Positions 13,669-21,044 of a stretch of DNA of 21,229 nucleotides are shown one piece after another. The notes beneath the pieces are model-generated. The model was not told where the DNA came from. It saw only the letters and a program-made list of their open reading frames with translations, and did no database searches. The stretch covers positions 1-21,229 of the forward strand of contig DATKKE010000052.1 in NCBI GenBank assembly GCA_035543455.1, written 5' to 3'. The DNA comes from CAIKOD01 sp035543455. Lineage in GTDB: Archaea; Halobacteriota; Methanomicrobia; Methanomicrobiales; Methanospirillaceae. The number at the start of each line of letters is the position of its first letter. Within the stretch, counting starts at the first letter, position 1. The translations under genes were made by a program, and so were the position numbers.

Positions 13669-13892
13669 GCTGTCACCTGGGGTACTTTCCCCTGGTATAT
13701 TATCTGTCGGGCATCCTTGAAATTGAATTTCTCGATAATGAGATGATTTTCCTTCAGTTTCTTGAGTGCATACCGGACTGTACGTGGTGCAAGGTGGCTC
13801 ATCCTGACAATTTCCTTGTGGGTCATCGCACCTCCCTGGTCAAGGAGGGACAGGACGGTTTTTGACGACGGAGGAAGTGTTGTTCCGGTCAT
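13665..13892 (-). CDS. Small winged-helix DNA-binding protein (MarR-like)
   Basis: 75 residues, essentially one winged-helix domain. SSKTVLSLLDQGGAMTHKEI is helix 1-2, APRTVRYALKKLKENHLI is the recognition helix pattern shared by MarR/TrmB-type proteins, and DARQIIYQG the wing. No ligand domain or Cys cluster is visible. It is the first gene of an operon with the Cys-rich HTH protein (4-nt overlap). Directly upstream of the ATG lie a TATA-like AACTATATTGT and the palindrome GTTAACAATGTTAAC, suggesting that the operon is autoregulated. Confidence 0.85.
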   Translation of the reverse strand: MTGTTLPPSSKTVLSLLDQGGAMTHKEIVRMSHLAPRTVRYALKKLKENHLIIEKFNFKDARQIIYQGKVPQVTA

Positions 13893-13900
13893 ACAATATA

Positions 13901-13915
13901 GTTAACATTGTTAAC
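13901..13915. promoter_or_regulatory. Palindromic operator candidate in the divergent promoter region
   Basis: GTTAACATTGTTAAC is two copies of the self-palindromic hexamer GTTAAC spaced by 3 nt, so it reads as both a perfect inverted and a direct repeat. It starts 9 nt upstream of the winged-helix ATG, next to a TATA-like ACTATATTG (minus strand), and within the 136-nt gap shared with the PHP gene. Winged-helix dimers bind sites of this symmetry. Confidence 0.55.
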
Positions 13916-14028
13916 GCTTAAAGTTGTCGATAGTTCGTCTGGCGGTACCTGAACTACTCGTCATGGGTTTCGTTTTCGCAAGGGTTGAGTGTTACTTATT
14001 ATCAGGGAAACGAACATTGTACGATCTG

Positions 14029-14700
14029 ATGATCATCTGCGACCTCCACGTCCACTCCGCTTTCTCCAGGGATGGTGAGAGCAGTATCGTGGAAATTATC
14101 CGGCGGGCAGAGACTATCGGGCTTGATGCCATCGCGATAACCGACCACGATACTATCGAGGGTGCACAGATGGCGCTTGCCATCGATACCGACGTAATTA
14201 TCATACCCGGAATCGAGATTTCTACGAAGCAGGGTCATCTCATCGCTCTTGGTACCCTGGTCCCCTACCCTGCAGGAATGGACGTTCTCGATACGATTAC
14301 TCTGGCACGGTCGCAGGGAGCACTCCTGATTTTACCCCATCCATACCACATGTGGAGGCACGGTGTCGCCCGGCATTTCCGGACTGCTATCAACGCGGTC
14401 GATGCAGTTGAAACATTCAACAGCAGATATATCGTAGGGGCAGCGAACAGGAAAGCAGCCAAGGTGGCACGCAGACTGGGAAAGCCAGCTGTAGGTGGAA
14501 GCGATGCGCACAATGCCCGATATCTCGGATATGGAAGGACACTTGTGGATGCCTCACCCGATGTGCAGTCAATTCTTGCTGCCATAAAAAGAGGCGATTC
14601 TTACGCTACGGGGAGGATGACGCCACTCCGCACCTATACCAGACAGTCGCTGAGAAATACATGGAAGAAACTGAAGCGCAGGGTGTACCGTCGCCCGTAA
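14029..14700 (+). CDS. PHP-domain metal-dependent phosphoesterase
   Basis: 223 residues from the ATG at 14029 (MIICDLHVHSAFSRDG). An in-frame ATG at 13924 would add 35 unconserved residues and overlap the promoter region, so I reject it. Polymerase-and-histidinol-phosphatase metal ligands are visible: H7, H9, D15, H40, E63, H104, and D159/H161 in GGSDAHN. The family hydrolyses phosphoesters of small molecules or nucleotides (for example RNase AM or 3',5'-nucleotide phosphatase types); the substrate here is unknown. TTACTTATTA (13992-14001) is a possible TATA box, making the mRNA nearly leaderless. The C-terminus is strongly basic (KKLKRRVYRRP) and overlaps truA by 40 nt. Confidence 0.88.
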   Translation: MIICDLHVHSAFSRDGESSIVEIIRRAETIGLDAIAITDHDTIEGAQMALAIDTDVIIIPGIEISTKQGHLIALGTLVPYPAGMDVLDTITLARSQGALLILPHPYHMWRHGVARHFRTAINAVDAVETFNSRYIVGAANRKAAKVARRLGKPAVGGSDAHNARYLGYGRTLVDASPDVQSILAAIKRGDSYATGRMTPLRTYTRQSLRNTWKKLKRRVYRRP

Positions 14701-15590
14701 GACTTGCATTCCGGGTAGCGTATTTTGGGGAGAATTTTATGGGCTCCCAGCTTCAGCCGGGATTAAGAACGGTGGAAGGTGAATTTATTGCGGCATGCAT
14801 GCGACTGGGGCTGTTCACCGATTGGCGTGACGCGGGGTTTGCTTCATCGGGAAGAACCGATCGCGGTGTGCACGCCCTTGGCCAGGTGATGGCATTTACT
14901 ACTGCGTATCCGGAACGGGCTATAGAGACTCTGAATTTACAGCTCCCTCCGGATCTCTGGTGTCGCAGCTATGCCCTTGTTTCTTCCGGATTCCATCCAC
15001 GATACGATGCCCGATGGAGGACATACCGCTATTATTTCCGGGAGGAAGGGCTTGACATGGATGCCATGAACGCGGTGGCAGCCCTGTTTGAAGGGGTGCA
15101 TGACTTTGCAGGATTTGCGAAAGTCTCCGGCAAAAATCCGATCCGTACTGTCCTGTCGGCATCGGTCAGCAGGGAAGATGGTATCGTTTATTTTGAAGTG
15201 ACCGCACAGAGTTATCTCTGGCATATGGTGCGGTGCATGGCAAAAGCCCTGATCAATGCAGGGACCGGAGCCAGTTGCGCTGGTGAAATTGAAAAAAGGC
15301 TCTATGGAACGTGTGAAAAGGGCCTGCATCCAGCCCCTCCCGAGGGCCTTGTCCTATGGGATGTCGGTTATGGTATCCCGTGGAGACGAATGGCTGAAGG
15401 GGAAAGACGATTAGCTGAAATAAAAGGCCTGAAGGGCTATTACCATGTAATGGATCATATTTGTGAGGTTTTCCAAAAGCCCCATGAGTATTTGCTTTGG
15501 GAACATTCTCCAGAAGAGGGGAACTATAACAATGATATAACTGAAAAAAACACTATGCCTGTTCCACGGTACGAGGGATCAGATGAATGA
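14661..15590 (+). CDS. truA: tRNA pseudouridine synthase A
   Basis: 309 residues. Converts uridine to pseudouridine at positions 38-40 of tRNA anticodon stems. The catalytic Asp is D67 in the signature SSGRTDRGVHALGQV, and further TruA landmarks are RTYRYYF, FEGVHDFAGFAK and SYLWHMVRCM. The core would finish near residue 250; the remaining about 55 residues (from about LKGYYHVMDH) are an archaeal-type C-terminal extension with an acidic end. The ATG lies 40 nt inside the PHP gene and no alternative start is available nearer its end. It overlaps the next gene by 8 nt, so PHP-truA-YkgJ form one operon. Confidence 0.95.
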   Translation: MEETEAQGVPSPVRLAFRVAYFGENFMGSQLQPGLRTVEGEFIAACMRLGLFTDWRDAGFASSGRTDRGVHALGQVMAFTTAYPERAIETLNLQLPPDLWCRSYALVSSGFHPRYDARWRTYRYYFREEGLDMDAMNAVAALFEGVHDFAGFAKVSGKNPIRTVLSASVSREDGIVYFEVTAQSYLWHMVRCMAKALINAGTGASCAGEIEKRLYGTCEKGLHPAPPEGLVLWDVGYGIPWRRMAEGERRLAEIKGLKGYYHVMDHICEVFQKPHEYLLWEHSPEEGNYNNDITEKNTMPVPRYEGSDE

Positions 15591-16098
15591 TTATCCAGGG
15601 GATGGTCCTGTGAAGTTCACCTGCACGCGATGCGGGGCATGTTGCATTTCCCTCAGAACGACTATCAAAATAGAGAGAAAAGCCGGTCCGAGAGATTACT
15701 ACTGTCGTGATGCCATCTCAGGTAATCTTTCCCTTGTGCATATCGATGCACCTTATGTTCCCTTTTTTAAGGATGATTCCGAAGAAATCCCCGGAATAAA
15801 AAACCACTGCCCCTTTCTTGTCCTGATGCCGGAGGGTTACGCATGTGCGGTGTACCAGACAAGACCTTTGGTATGCAGGGCATTCCGGTGCTGCAGGATG
15901 AGAATCTTTACTCACGGAGGTCAAATGGCAGGAAAAGTTACGGGCCGCAGAAGTCTGACTACCGATAATCCGGATCTCCTGGATATCTGGAATACCAGGG
16001 TTGCATCATTACATGAGGAGAACGACGGGCGGTGGGACATGCTCGTGAAAGAAATCCTTTCGAAGGCAGGATTTATTGTAGAACTATATGGAGGATGA
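15583..16098 (+). CDS. Cys-rich YkgJ-type putative zinc/iron-chelating protein
   Basis: 171 residues. The family (PF03692, 'zinc- or iron-chelating domain') is recognised from FTCTRCGACC (C14, C17, C20, C21), then C76 in NHCPFL, C88 in YACAVY and CRAFRCC (C98, C103, C104). Such cysteine spacing can bind zinc or an Fe-S cluster; no biochemical role is firmly known for the family. It is soluble, with no signal peptide. Start overlaps truA by 8 nt (ATGAATGA), and the operon ends here with a 168-nt gap before porB. Overlap with a tRNA-modification gene does not by itself prove a shared function. Confidence 0.88.
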   Translation: MNDYPGDGPVKFTCTRCGACCISLRTTIKIERKAGPRDYYCRDAISGNLSLVHIDAPYVPFFKDDSEEIPGIKNHCPFLVLMPEGYACAVYQTRPLVCRAFRCCRMRIFTHGGQMAGKVTGRRSLTTDNPDLLDIWNTRVASLHEENDGRWDMLVKEILSKAGFIVELYGG

Positions 16099-16218
16099 TG
16101 GAGGGATCATTGATACGGAGAGACGACATTATCATCTTCGGGTTCCGTATATTAATTCAACAACGGCAGTGTAACGGGAACCGGTAAGAATTTTCCGGGA
16201 ATAGCCCGGTGGATCTCT

Positions 16219-16255
16219 AATAATAGTATTAATACCGGTTGTCAATCTATATTTA
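16219..16255 (+). promoter_or_regulatory. AT-rich promoter region of the por operon
   Basis: Two TATA-like elements occur upstream of the porB ATG: TAATAGTATTAATA (16220-16233, about 40 nt upstream) and TCTATATTTA (16246-16255, 12 nt upstream). The first has the more reasonable spacing for a short-leader mRNA. The remainder of the 16099-16266 gap shows only a weak ATACGGA...TCCGTAT stem. Confidence 0.4.
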
Positions 16256-16266
16256 ATGCGATTTTA

Positions 16267-17148
16267 ATGACGGAAATTCCCAAAAAGGAATTTGTTTTTA
16301 AGGGTTCCTCGGCCTGTGCGGGTTGCAGTTCATCGCTCGTTCTCAGGTATATCCTCAAAGCGGCAGGAAGTGATTCGGTCCTCGTCGTGCCGGCATGTTG
16401 CACGGCGGTTATCCAGGGGATTTATCCCAATACCGCGATTGAGGTCCCGGTCTATAATGTGGCATTCGCAGCGGCTGCCGCCTGCGCATCGGGGATGAGC
16501 GAATCATTCCGGGCATCAGGAAAAAAGACCAATGTCATTGTCTATGCCGGGGACGGAGGAACAGTTGATATAGGAATCCAGGCGCTTTCCGGAGCTTTCG
16601 AGAGGGGGACCGATTTCCTTTACATCTGTTATGATAACGAGGCATACGGCAATACGGGAATGCAGAGATCGGGTTCGACCCCCCCCGGTGCGAGGACAAC
16701 GACCACCCCCGGCGGAAAATTGGAGAACAAGAAAGATATCGACAGGATCGTGGAGGCACATAATCCGCCGTATATGGCAACAGCGTGCAGTGCATATCCC
16801 CAGGACCTGTTTAAAAAGGTCCAAAAGGCATTGTCCATCAGGGGCCCGACATTTATCCACATTCTCGCCCCCTGCCCGCCGGGATGGCGATATCCTACCG
16901 AACAGACCGTCGAGGTGGGAAAACTCGCGGTAAAAACAGGGATGTGGATACTGTACGAACGTGAATATGGTAAAGTAACCATAAACGGTCCATCCAAGGC
17001 TGCCATGATAAAACCGGCACCAATTGAAGAGTACCTGGGTCTCCAGGGGAGGTTCAGGGGCATCAGTAAGGAATCCACAGACATGCTTTTAGCGATGGCA
17101 AAAAAGAATGCAAAACGCCTGAGTCTCGAGGCGGAGGGCGTATGCTGA
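16267..17148 (+). CDS. porB: Pyruvate (2-oxoacid):ferredoxin oxidoreductase, beta subunit
   Basis: 293 residues, normal for PorB. This subunit binds thiamine diphosphate and a [4Fe-4S] cluster. Visible are C17 and C20 (SSACAGCSSS), C45 in VVPACC and C203 in APCPPGW as cluster ligands, and the TPP/Mg motif GDGGTVDIG (from 95) with DNEAYGNTG (123-131). The enzyme reversibly makes acetyl-CoA and CO2 from pyruvate and CoA, and in methanogens it chiefly runs as pyruvate synthase. Sequence resembles Por/Vor rather than Kor beta chains. It overlaps porA by 7 nt. The order beta-alpha-gamma-delta differs from the gamma-delta-alpha-beta order usual for methanogen por. Confidence 0.9.
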   Translation: MTEIPKKEFVFKGSSACAGCSSSLVLRYILKAAGSDSVLVVPACCTAVIQGIYPNTAIEVPVYNVAFAAAAACASGMSESFRASGKKTNVIVYAGDGGTVDIGIQALSGAFERGTDFLYICYDNEAYGNTGMQRSGSTPPGARTTTTPGGKLENKKDIDRIVEAHNPPYMATACSAYPQDLFKKVQKALSIRGPTFIHILAPCPPGWRYPTEQTVEVGKLAVKTGMWILYEREYGKVTINGPSKAAMIKPAPIEEYLGLQGRFRGISKESTDMLLAMAKKNAKRLSLEAEGVC

Positions 17149-18248
17149 CCATCGCCACCGGTAACAAAGCGGTTGCCGCCGCCGTTAAGCAGGCGGCGCC
17201 TGCCGTCGTTGCCGCCTACCCGATTACCCCGCAGACCGAAATAGTGGAACAGATAGCAGAGTATGTTACATCGGGCCAGCTGAAAAGTCAGTTTATCCCG
17301 GTCGAAAGTGAACATTCTGCAATGGCGGCCTGCATCGGGGCGAGCATCACGGGAGTCAGGACATTCACGGCCACGAGTTCTCACGGCCTCCTCTATATGC
17401 ATGAAATGGTAAACTGGGCTGCAGGTGCCCGCCTCCCCATTGTAATGGCGAACGTGAACAGGGCCCTTGGACCGGGATGGAATATCTGGGCGGAACATAC
17501 CGATTCCCTGCAGGAACGCGACACCGGCTGGCTCCAGGTATATGTGAGCACGGTCCAGGAAGCATATGACGCCACCCTGATGGCCTTTCGGATTGCTGAA
17601 CATAACGATGTCCTGCTTCCGGTGATGATCAACCTTGACGGCTTTTTACTGAGCCATATCATTCAATCCCTTGAAACGGTAGATCTCACAGATTTCCTCC
17701 CCCCCATGTACCTCCCGCATGCGATCGATGTCAGCAATCCAAGGGGCTACGGGACGCTGACGGGCCCGGATGAATATTTTAAATTCAGGTGGGACATTGA
17801 GCGTTCGATGAGGCATTCGGTCGGCGTCATAGCCGGGACCCAGAATGAATTTGCCGCACGGTTTCACCGGGCATATGGGTTTACCGAGGACTACCGCTGC
17901 GAAGATGCCGATGTGGTCATAATTTCAATGGGCACGCTTGGGAAGGAATCCGAAGTCGCGGTTGACAGATTACGGGAGGAGGGAATACGGGCAGGTTCGA
18001 TGCGTATCCGCTGGTTCCGGCCGTTCCCTGACCTCGACTTGAAAGGACGGGACGTCGTGGTAATTGACAGGGATTACTCATTTGGTTACGGAGGTATCCT
18101 CGCAGAGGCAATAAAGTCCAGATGCCGGGTGGACCCATATAGCGTGATTGCCGGGCTCGGTGGGCAGGAAGTGACCTTTGACGATATTGCCGGCTTTGTC
18201 AGGAACAGGAAACCCGGCATGGAACACTGGTTCGGGGTGACTCCCTGA
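17142..18248 (+). CDS. porA: Pyruvate (2-oxoacid):ferredoxin oxidoreductase, alpha subunit
   Basis: 368 residues. Alpha chain of the four-subunit archaeal enzyme, contributing to the TPP-binding interface and substrate pocket. Motifs: AAYPITPQTE (24-33), IPVESEHSA (52-60), FTATSSHGL, NVNRALGPGWNIW, and DSLQERDTGWLQVY, which matches the Por/Vor alpha pattern SxxQRDTGW rather than KorA. This favours pyruvate, or a branched-chain oxoacid as second choice. The ATG follows a GGCGGAGGG ribosome site located within porB. The stop and the porC start share one base (TGATG), indicating tight coupling. Confidence 0.9.
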   Translation: MLTIATGNKAVAAAVKQAAPAVVAAYPITPQTEIVEQIAEYVTSGQLKSQFIPVESEHSAMAACIGASITGVRTFTATSSHGLLYMHEMVNWAAGARLPIVMANVNRALGPGWNIWAEHTDSLQERDTGWLQVYVSTVQEAYDATLMAFRIAEHNDVLLPVMINLDGFLLSHIIQSLETVDLTDFLPPMYLPHAIDVSNPRGYGTLTGPDEYFKFRWDIERSMRHSVGVIAGTQNEFAARFHRAYGFTEDYRCEDADVVIISMGTLGKESEVAVDRLREEGIRAGSMRIRWFRPFPDLDLKGRDVVVIDRDYSFGYGGILAEAIKSRCRVDPYSVIAGLGGQEVTFDDIAGFVRNRKPGMEHWFGVTP

Positions 18249-18775
18249 TGTTTGAGATCAGGATACACTCGAGAGGCGGGCAGGGAGGTGTCACTGCCGC
18301 GAGACTCGTCGCACTGGCAGCGTTTCGGGACCACAAGTATGCGACTGCATGCCCGTTTTATGGCGCCGAACGGAGAGGTGCACCGGTAGTCTCGTTCGTC
18401 AGGATCGACGAAAACCCGATTAAGGTCTACTCCCAGATCAGGAAACCTGACATGGTGGTAGTGCTCGATAACAGCGTCATGGACGTTGTCGATGTGCTCC
18501 AAGGTCTTAAAAAAGAAGGGAGCGTTCTGCTTAACGGGTCAGGGGTAACGGAAATGAAAGGTTTCAAGACATATTCCGTGGATTTGACGAGTATCGCACT
18601 CCGGGTCGGTCTCGTTGTCGCCGGGAGCCCGATCCTGAATACACCGGTTATCGGGGCCCTCGCAAAGATGAATATCATCACGATGGAATCGGCCCGGAGT
18701 GCTATTTCCGAGATGTTTACCGATGTAAGAAATATCCAGGCCGCCGAAGAGGCGTACAGGGAGGTGGTCCTGTGA
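18248..18775 (+). CDS. porC: Pyruvate (2-oxoacid):ferredoxin oxidoreductase, gamma subunit
   Basis: 175 residues. The gamma chain is recognised by the N-terminal RIHSRGGQGGVTAARLVA (residues 5-22), YATACPFYGAERRGAPVVSFVRI and the DMVVVLDNSVM stretch, all landmarks of the POR-gamma family (PF01558), which binds CoA. It starts on the last base of porA and its stop overlaps the GTG of porD by 3 bases, so all four genes are co-translated. No anomalies. Confidence 0.92.
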   Translation: MFEIRIHSRGGQGGVTAARLVALAAFRDHKYATACPFYGAERRGAPVVSFVRIDENPIKVYSQIRKPDMVVVLDNSVMDVVDVLQGLKKEGSVLLNGSGVTEMKGFKTYSVDLTSIALRVGLVVAGSPILNTPVIGALAKMNIITMESARSAISEMFTDVRNIQAAEEAYREVVL

Positions 18776-19017
18776 GGTCACGTCTCGCCATGAGCAAACC
18801 CGGGGAGGGAGCGGCCGGGAAGACAGGTTCCTGGCGTGTTTTCCGCCCTGTAATCGACAGGGAAAAATGTAATGCCTGCGGTCTCTGCGCCATGTACTGC
18901 CCTGACTGCGCAATTAACGAAGATCTGGAGATAGACCTGCATTTCTGTAAAGGCTGTGGGATCTGTGCAAACGAATGTCCAAAAAAAGCAATTACTATGG
19001 TCAGGGAAGAGAAATAG
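18772..19017 (+). CDS. porD: Pyruvate (2-oxoacid):ferredoxin oxidoreductase, delta subunit (2[4Fe-4S] ferredoxin-type)
   Basis: 81 residues. Two [4Fe-4S] motifs are complete: CNACGLCAMYCP and CKGCGICANECP. This small subunit passes electrons from the TPP/cluster site to external ferredoxin. The stretch GSWRVFRPVIDREKC before the first cluster is typical of PorD. Start choice: the GTG at 18772 has GGAGGTG 5 nt upstream inside porC; the ATG at 18790 (MSKPGEG) is an alternative but has no comparable ribosome site. Last gene of the operon; a T-rich tract follows at about 19029-19066. Confidence 0.93.
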   Translation: MRSRLAMSKPGEGAAGKTGSWRVFRPVIDREKCNACGLCAMYCPDCAINEDLEIDLHFCKGCGICANECPKKAITMVREEK

Positions 19018-19028
19018 AGAGAATTTGC

Positions 19029-19068
19029 TTAATTATTTATTTCCCTCCTTCTGGATGCTTTTTATTTA
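19029..19068 (+). terminator. T-rich termination region after porD
   Basis: Downstream of porD the sequence has several short T-runs (TTAATTATTTATTT, then GCTTTTTATTTAA) with no coding frame, a typical archaeal intrinsic terminator region. The 19018-19215 gap also contains a 6-bp dyad CGATAA...TTATCG (19142-19164). Confidence 0.4.
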
Positions 19069-19180
19069 ATGTCTATATCTTTGAAGAATTGTACCGGACA
19101 GATTATTTGAGTTAAACAGGAATTTAACAGGATTTTGAGCCCGATAATCAGTAACTGGTTATCGAGCCGGATGATTTGCA

Positions 19181-19213
19181 GAAACAGTCAAAAAAAGGGA
19201 TGGTTACTGTTTC
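19181..19213 (-). terminator. Inverted repeat directly after the thermosome gene
   Basis: GAAACAGT (19181-19188) and ACTGTTTC (19206-19213) form a perfect 8-bp stem 3 nt downstream of the thermosome stop codon. On the minus strand the loop contains CCCTTTTTTT, so a T-run sits inside the hairpin rather than after it. A terminator or 3'-end stabilising structure is likely. Confidence 0.5.
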
Positions 19214-19215
19214 GG

Positions 19216-20877
19216 TTAATAGTCGCCCATGCCGCCCATGTCGCCCATGCCGCCCATGCCACCCATGCCGCCGCCTCCGGGGGGCATTCCTTCGGGTGCT
19301 GCGGACTTGGATGACGCGATGACATCGTCAATCCTGAGAATCATGATCGCGGCTTCTGCTGCGCTGGCGATTGCCTGGGTCTTGACACGTAAGGGCTCGA
19401 CGACACCTGCTTTCTGCATGTCGACTGCCTTTCCTTCGAATACATCGAGGCCGACCGTCTTCTTGCCCTTTTCATGCGCTGCACGGATTTCGACAAGCAT
19501 GTCGATCGGGTCGAGGCCCGCGTTCTCGGCCAGGGTCCTCGGGATGATCTCGAGTGCATTGGCAAATGCCTCGATTGCCAGCTGCTCGCGGCCGCCGACG
19601 GTGGATGCATATTCGCGGAGACGGAGCGAAAGTTCCGTCTCGGGTGCTCCGCCACCGGCGACTGCCTTCTTGTCCTCGATTACGACGCTGACCACACGGA
19701 GGGCGTCTTCCATTGCACGGTCAAGTTCGTCGACTACGTGCTCGGTACCGCCCTTGATGATGATCGAGACTGCCTTCGGATTCTTGCACTGCTCGACAAA
19801 GATCATCTCTTCGCCCGATACCTTACGCTCCTCGACAAGTCCTGCATGTCCGAGCTCTTCCTTGCTGATCGCATCGATGCTTGATACGAGGTTTGCACCG
19901 GTTGCACGGGCAAGTTTCTCCATGTCGCTCTTCTTCACACGGCGTACTGCGAAAATGCCTGCCTTCGAGAGGTAGTGCTGTGCAATATCGTCGATGCCCT
20001 TCTGGCAGAAGAGGACATTCGCCCCGCTGTCTGCAATCTTGTCGACGATATTCCGGATCATCCGCTCTTCTTCATCGAGGAATGCCTGGAGCTGATCGGG
20101 GCTCGTGATATTGATCTCGGCATCAACTTCGGTCTTTTTGAATTCGACTGCTGCGTTCAGGAGCAGGATCTTTGCCTTGGTGACCTTCTTCGGCATTGCC
20201 GGGTGGACCCTCTCCTTGTCGATCAGGACTCCTTCAATAATTTCAGAGTCGTTGATCGAACCGCCGACTTTCTTCTCGACTTTGATATTATCGGTGTCGA
20301 CAGAGCCGTCTGCATCTGCGACCATGGTGACTGCCTTTACAACGAGGTTACAGAGCTTTTCTTTCGAGGCTTCTGCACCTTTACCCGTCATCGCGGTCTC
20401 GGCAATCCTCTTCAGCATTGCGGAGTCATTCGCCTTGATGTCGATTGCGATCTCCTTGAGGATCTCCTGGGCCTTCTCTGCAGCCATACGGTACCCGTGG
20501 GCAATAACCGTCGGGTGAACGTCCTGCTCAAGGAGGTCCTCTGCACGCTTCAGGAGCTCTCCTGCAATGACGACGGCAGTGGTTGTTCCGTCGCCGACCT
20601 CGTCATCCTGTGTCTTCGCGACCTCGACCATCATCTTGGCGGCCGGGTGCTCGATATCCATCTCTTTGAGAATGGTCACGCCGTCATTGGTTATAACGAC
20701 GTCACCGATGGTATCAACGAGCATTTTGTCCATGCCTTTCGGTCCGAGGGTTGTCCGCACTGCACCTGCCACGGCCTTTGCGGCAGTGATATTCATGCCC
20801 TGGGCATCGCGGCCTCTGGTGCGGGTGCTTCCCTCTTTAAGAATCAGAATTGGTTGTCCTCCAAGCTGTTGTGACAT
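19216..20877 (-). CDS. Thermosome subunit (group II chaperonin)
   Basis: About 553 residues from the ATG at 20877 (MSQQLGGQPILIL). The upstream in-frame GTG (20889) lies within the GGTGA ribosome site, which is 5 nt from the ATG, so the ATG is the start. ATP-driven folding chaperone forming a two-ring cytosolic complex with a built-in lid. Group II landmarks: TTLGPKGMDKMLVD near residue 45-60, ITNDGVTILKEMDIEHPAA, the nucleotide motif GDGTTT, the ICQKG-like FCQKGIDDIAQHYL, GGGAPETELS with the ATPase Asp later in the chain (VGLDVFEGK), and a Gly-Met-rich tail of GGM repeats ending GDY. Single subunit gene here; whether paralogous subunits exist elsewhere cannot be told. Confidence 0.97.
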   Translation of the reverse strand: MSQQLGGQPILILKEGSTRTRGRDAQGMNITAAKAVAGAVRTTLGPKGMDKMLVDTIGDVVITNDGVTILKEMDIEHPAAKMMVEVAKTQDDEVGDGTTTAVVIAGELLKRAEDLLEQDVHPTVIAHGYRMAAEKAQEILKEIAIDIKANDSAMLKRIAETAMTGKGAEASKEKLCNLVVKAVTMVADADGSVDTDNIKVEKKVGGSINDSEIIEGVLIDKERVHPAMPKKVTKAKILLLNAAVEFKKTEVDAEINITSPDQLQAFLDEEERMIRNIVDKIADSGANVLFCQKGIDDIAQHYLSKAGIFAVRRVKKSDMEKLARATGANLVSSIDAISKEELGHAGLVEERKVSGEEMIFVEQCKNPKAVSIIIKGGTEHVVDELDRAMEDALRVVSVVIEDKKAVAGGGAPETELSLRLREYASTVGGREQLAIEAFANALEIIPRTLAENAGLDPIDMLVEIRAAHEKGKKTVGLDVFEGKAVDMQKAGVVEPLRVKTQAIASAAEAAIMILRIDDVIASSKSAAPEGMPPGGGGMGGMGGMGDMGGMGDY

Positions 20878-20917
20878 ATTTTTCACCACTTTTAGCGATA
20901 AAATTGGTTTGTGGTTC

Positions 20918-20927
20918 TATATAAAAG
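20918..20927 (-). promoter_or_regulatory. TATA box of the thermosome gene
   Basis: TTTTATATAG on the minus strand is a near-consensus archaeal TATA box. Transcription would start about 25 nt downstream, giving a leader of roughly 18 nt that carries the GGTGA ribosome site. No clear heat-shock palindrome was seen next to it. Confidence 0.65.
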
Positions 20928-20998
20928 TTGTCTATTGGGGTTCTGTCAAGTCTTCGGGAGTTGAGGCATGTTGGAAAGCGCTGTCAAAACGCGGGAGC

Positions 20999-21018
20999 TA
21001 AATAATAAAATATTATTG
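20999..21018 (+). promoter_or_regulatory. AT-rich promoter candidate for the gene at 21045
   Basis: An uninterrupted A/T stretch (TAAATAATAAAATATTATT) ends about 27 nt upstream of the ATG at 21045, in the right place for a TATA box and a short leader. Low sequence complexity makes the exact element uncertain. Confidence 0.35.
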
Positions 21019-21044
21019 TATTCTAACTTCTCTGCTTGTAGAGT

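Noticed and set aside
13924..14028. N-terminal extension of the PHP protein from the ATG at 13924
   Set aside because: The added residues are not family-like and would cover the divergent promoter; the family N-terminus starts at 14029.
16629..17603. 324-codon minus-strand open frame opposite porB/porA
   Set aside because: Antisense shadow of two well-recognised, coupled por genes; low-complexity Arg/Gly/Pro content and no motif.
19229..20874. Long plus-strand open frames (248 and 299 codons) across the thermosome region
   Set aside because: They are antisense to the thermosome gene, whose sequence is a clear family match; the frames arise from its codon bias and show no family resemblance.
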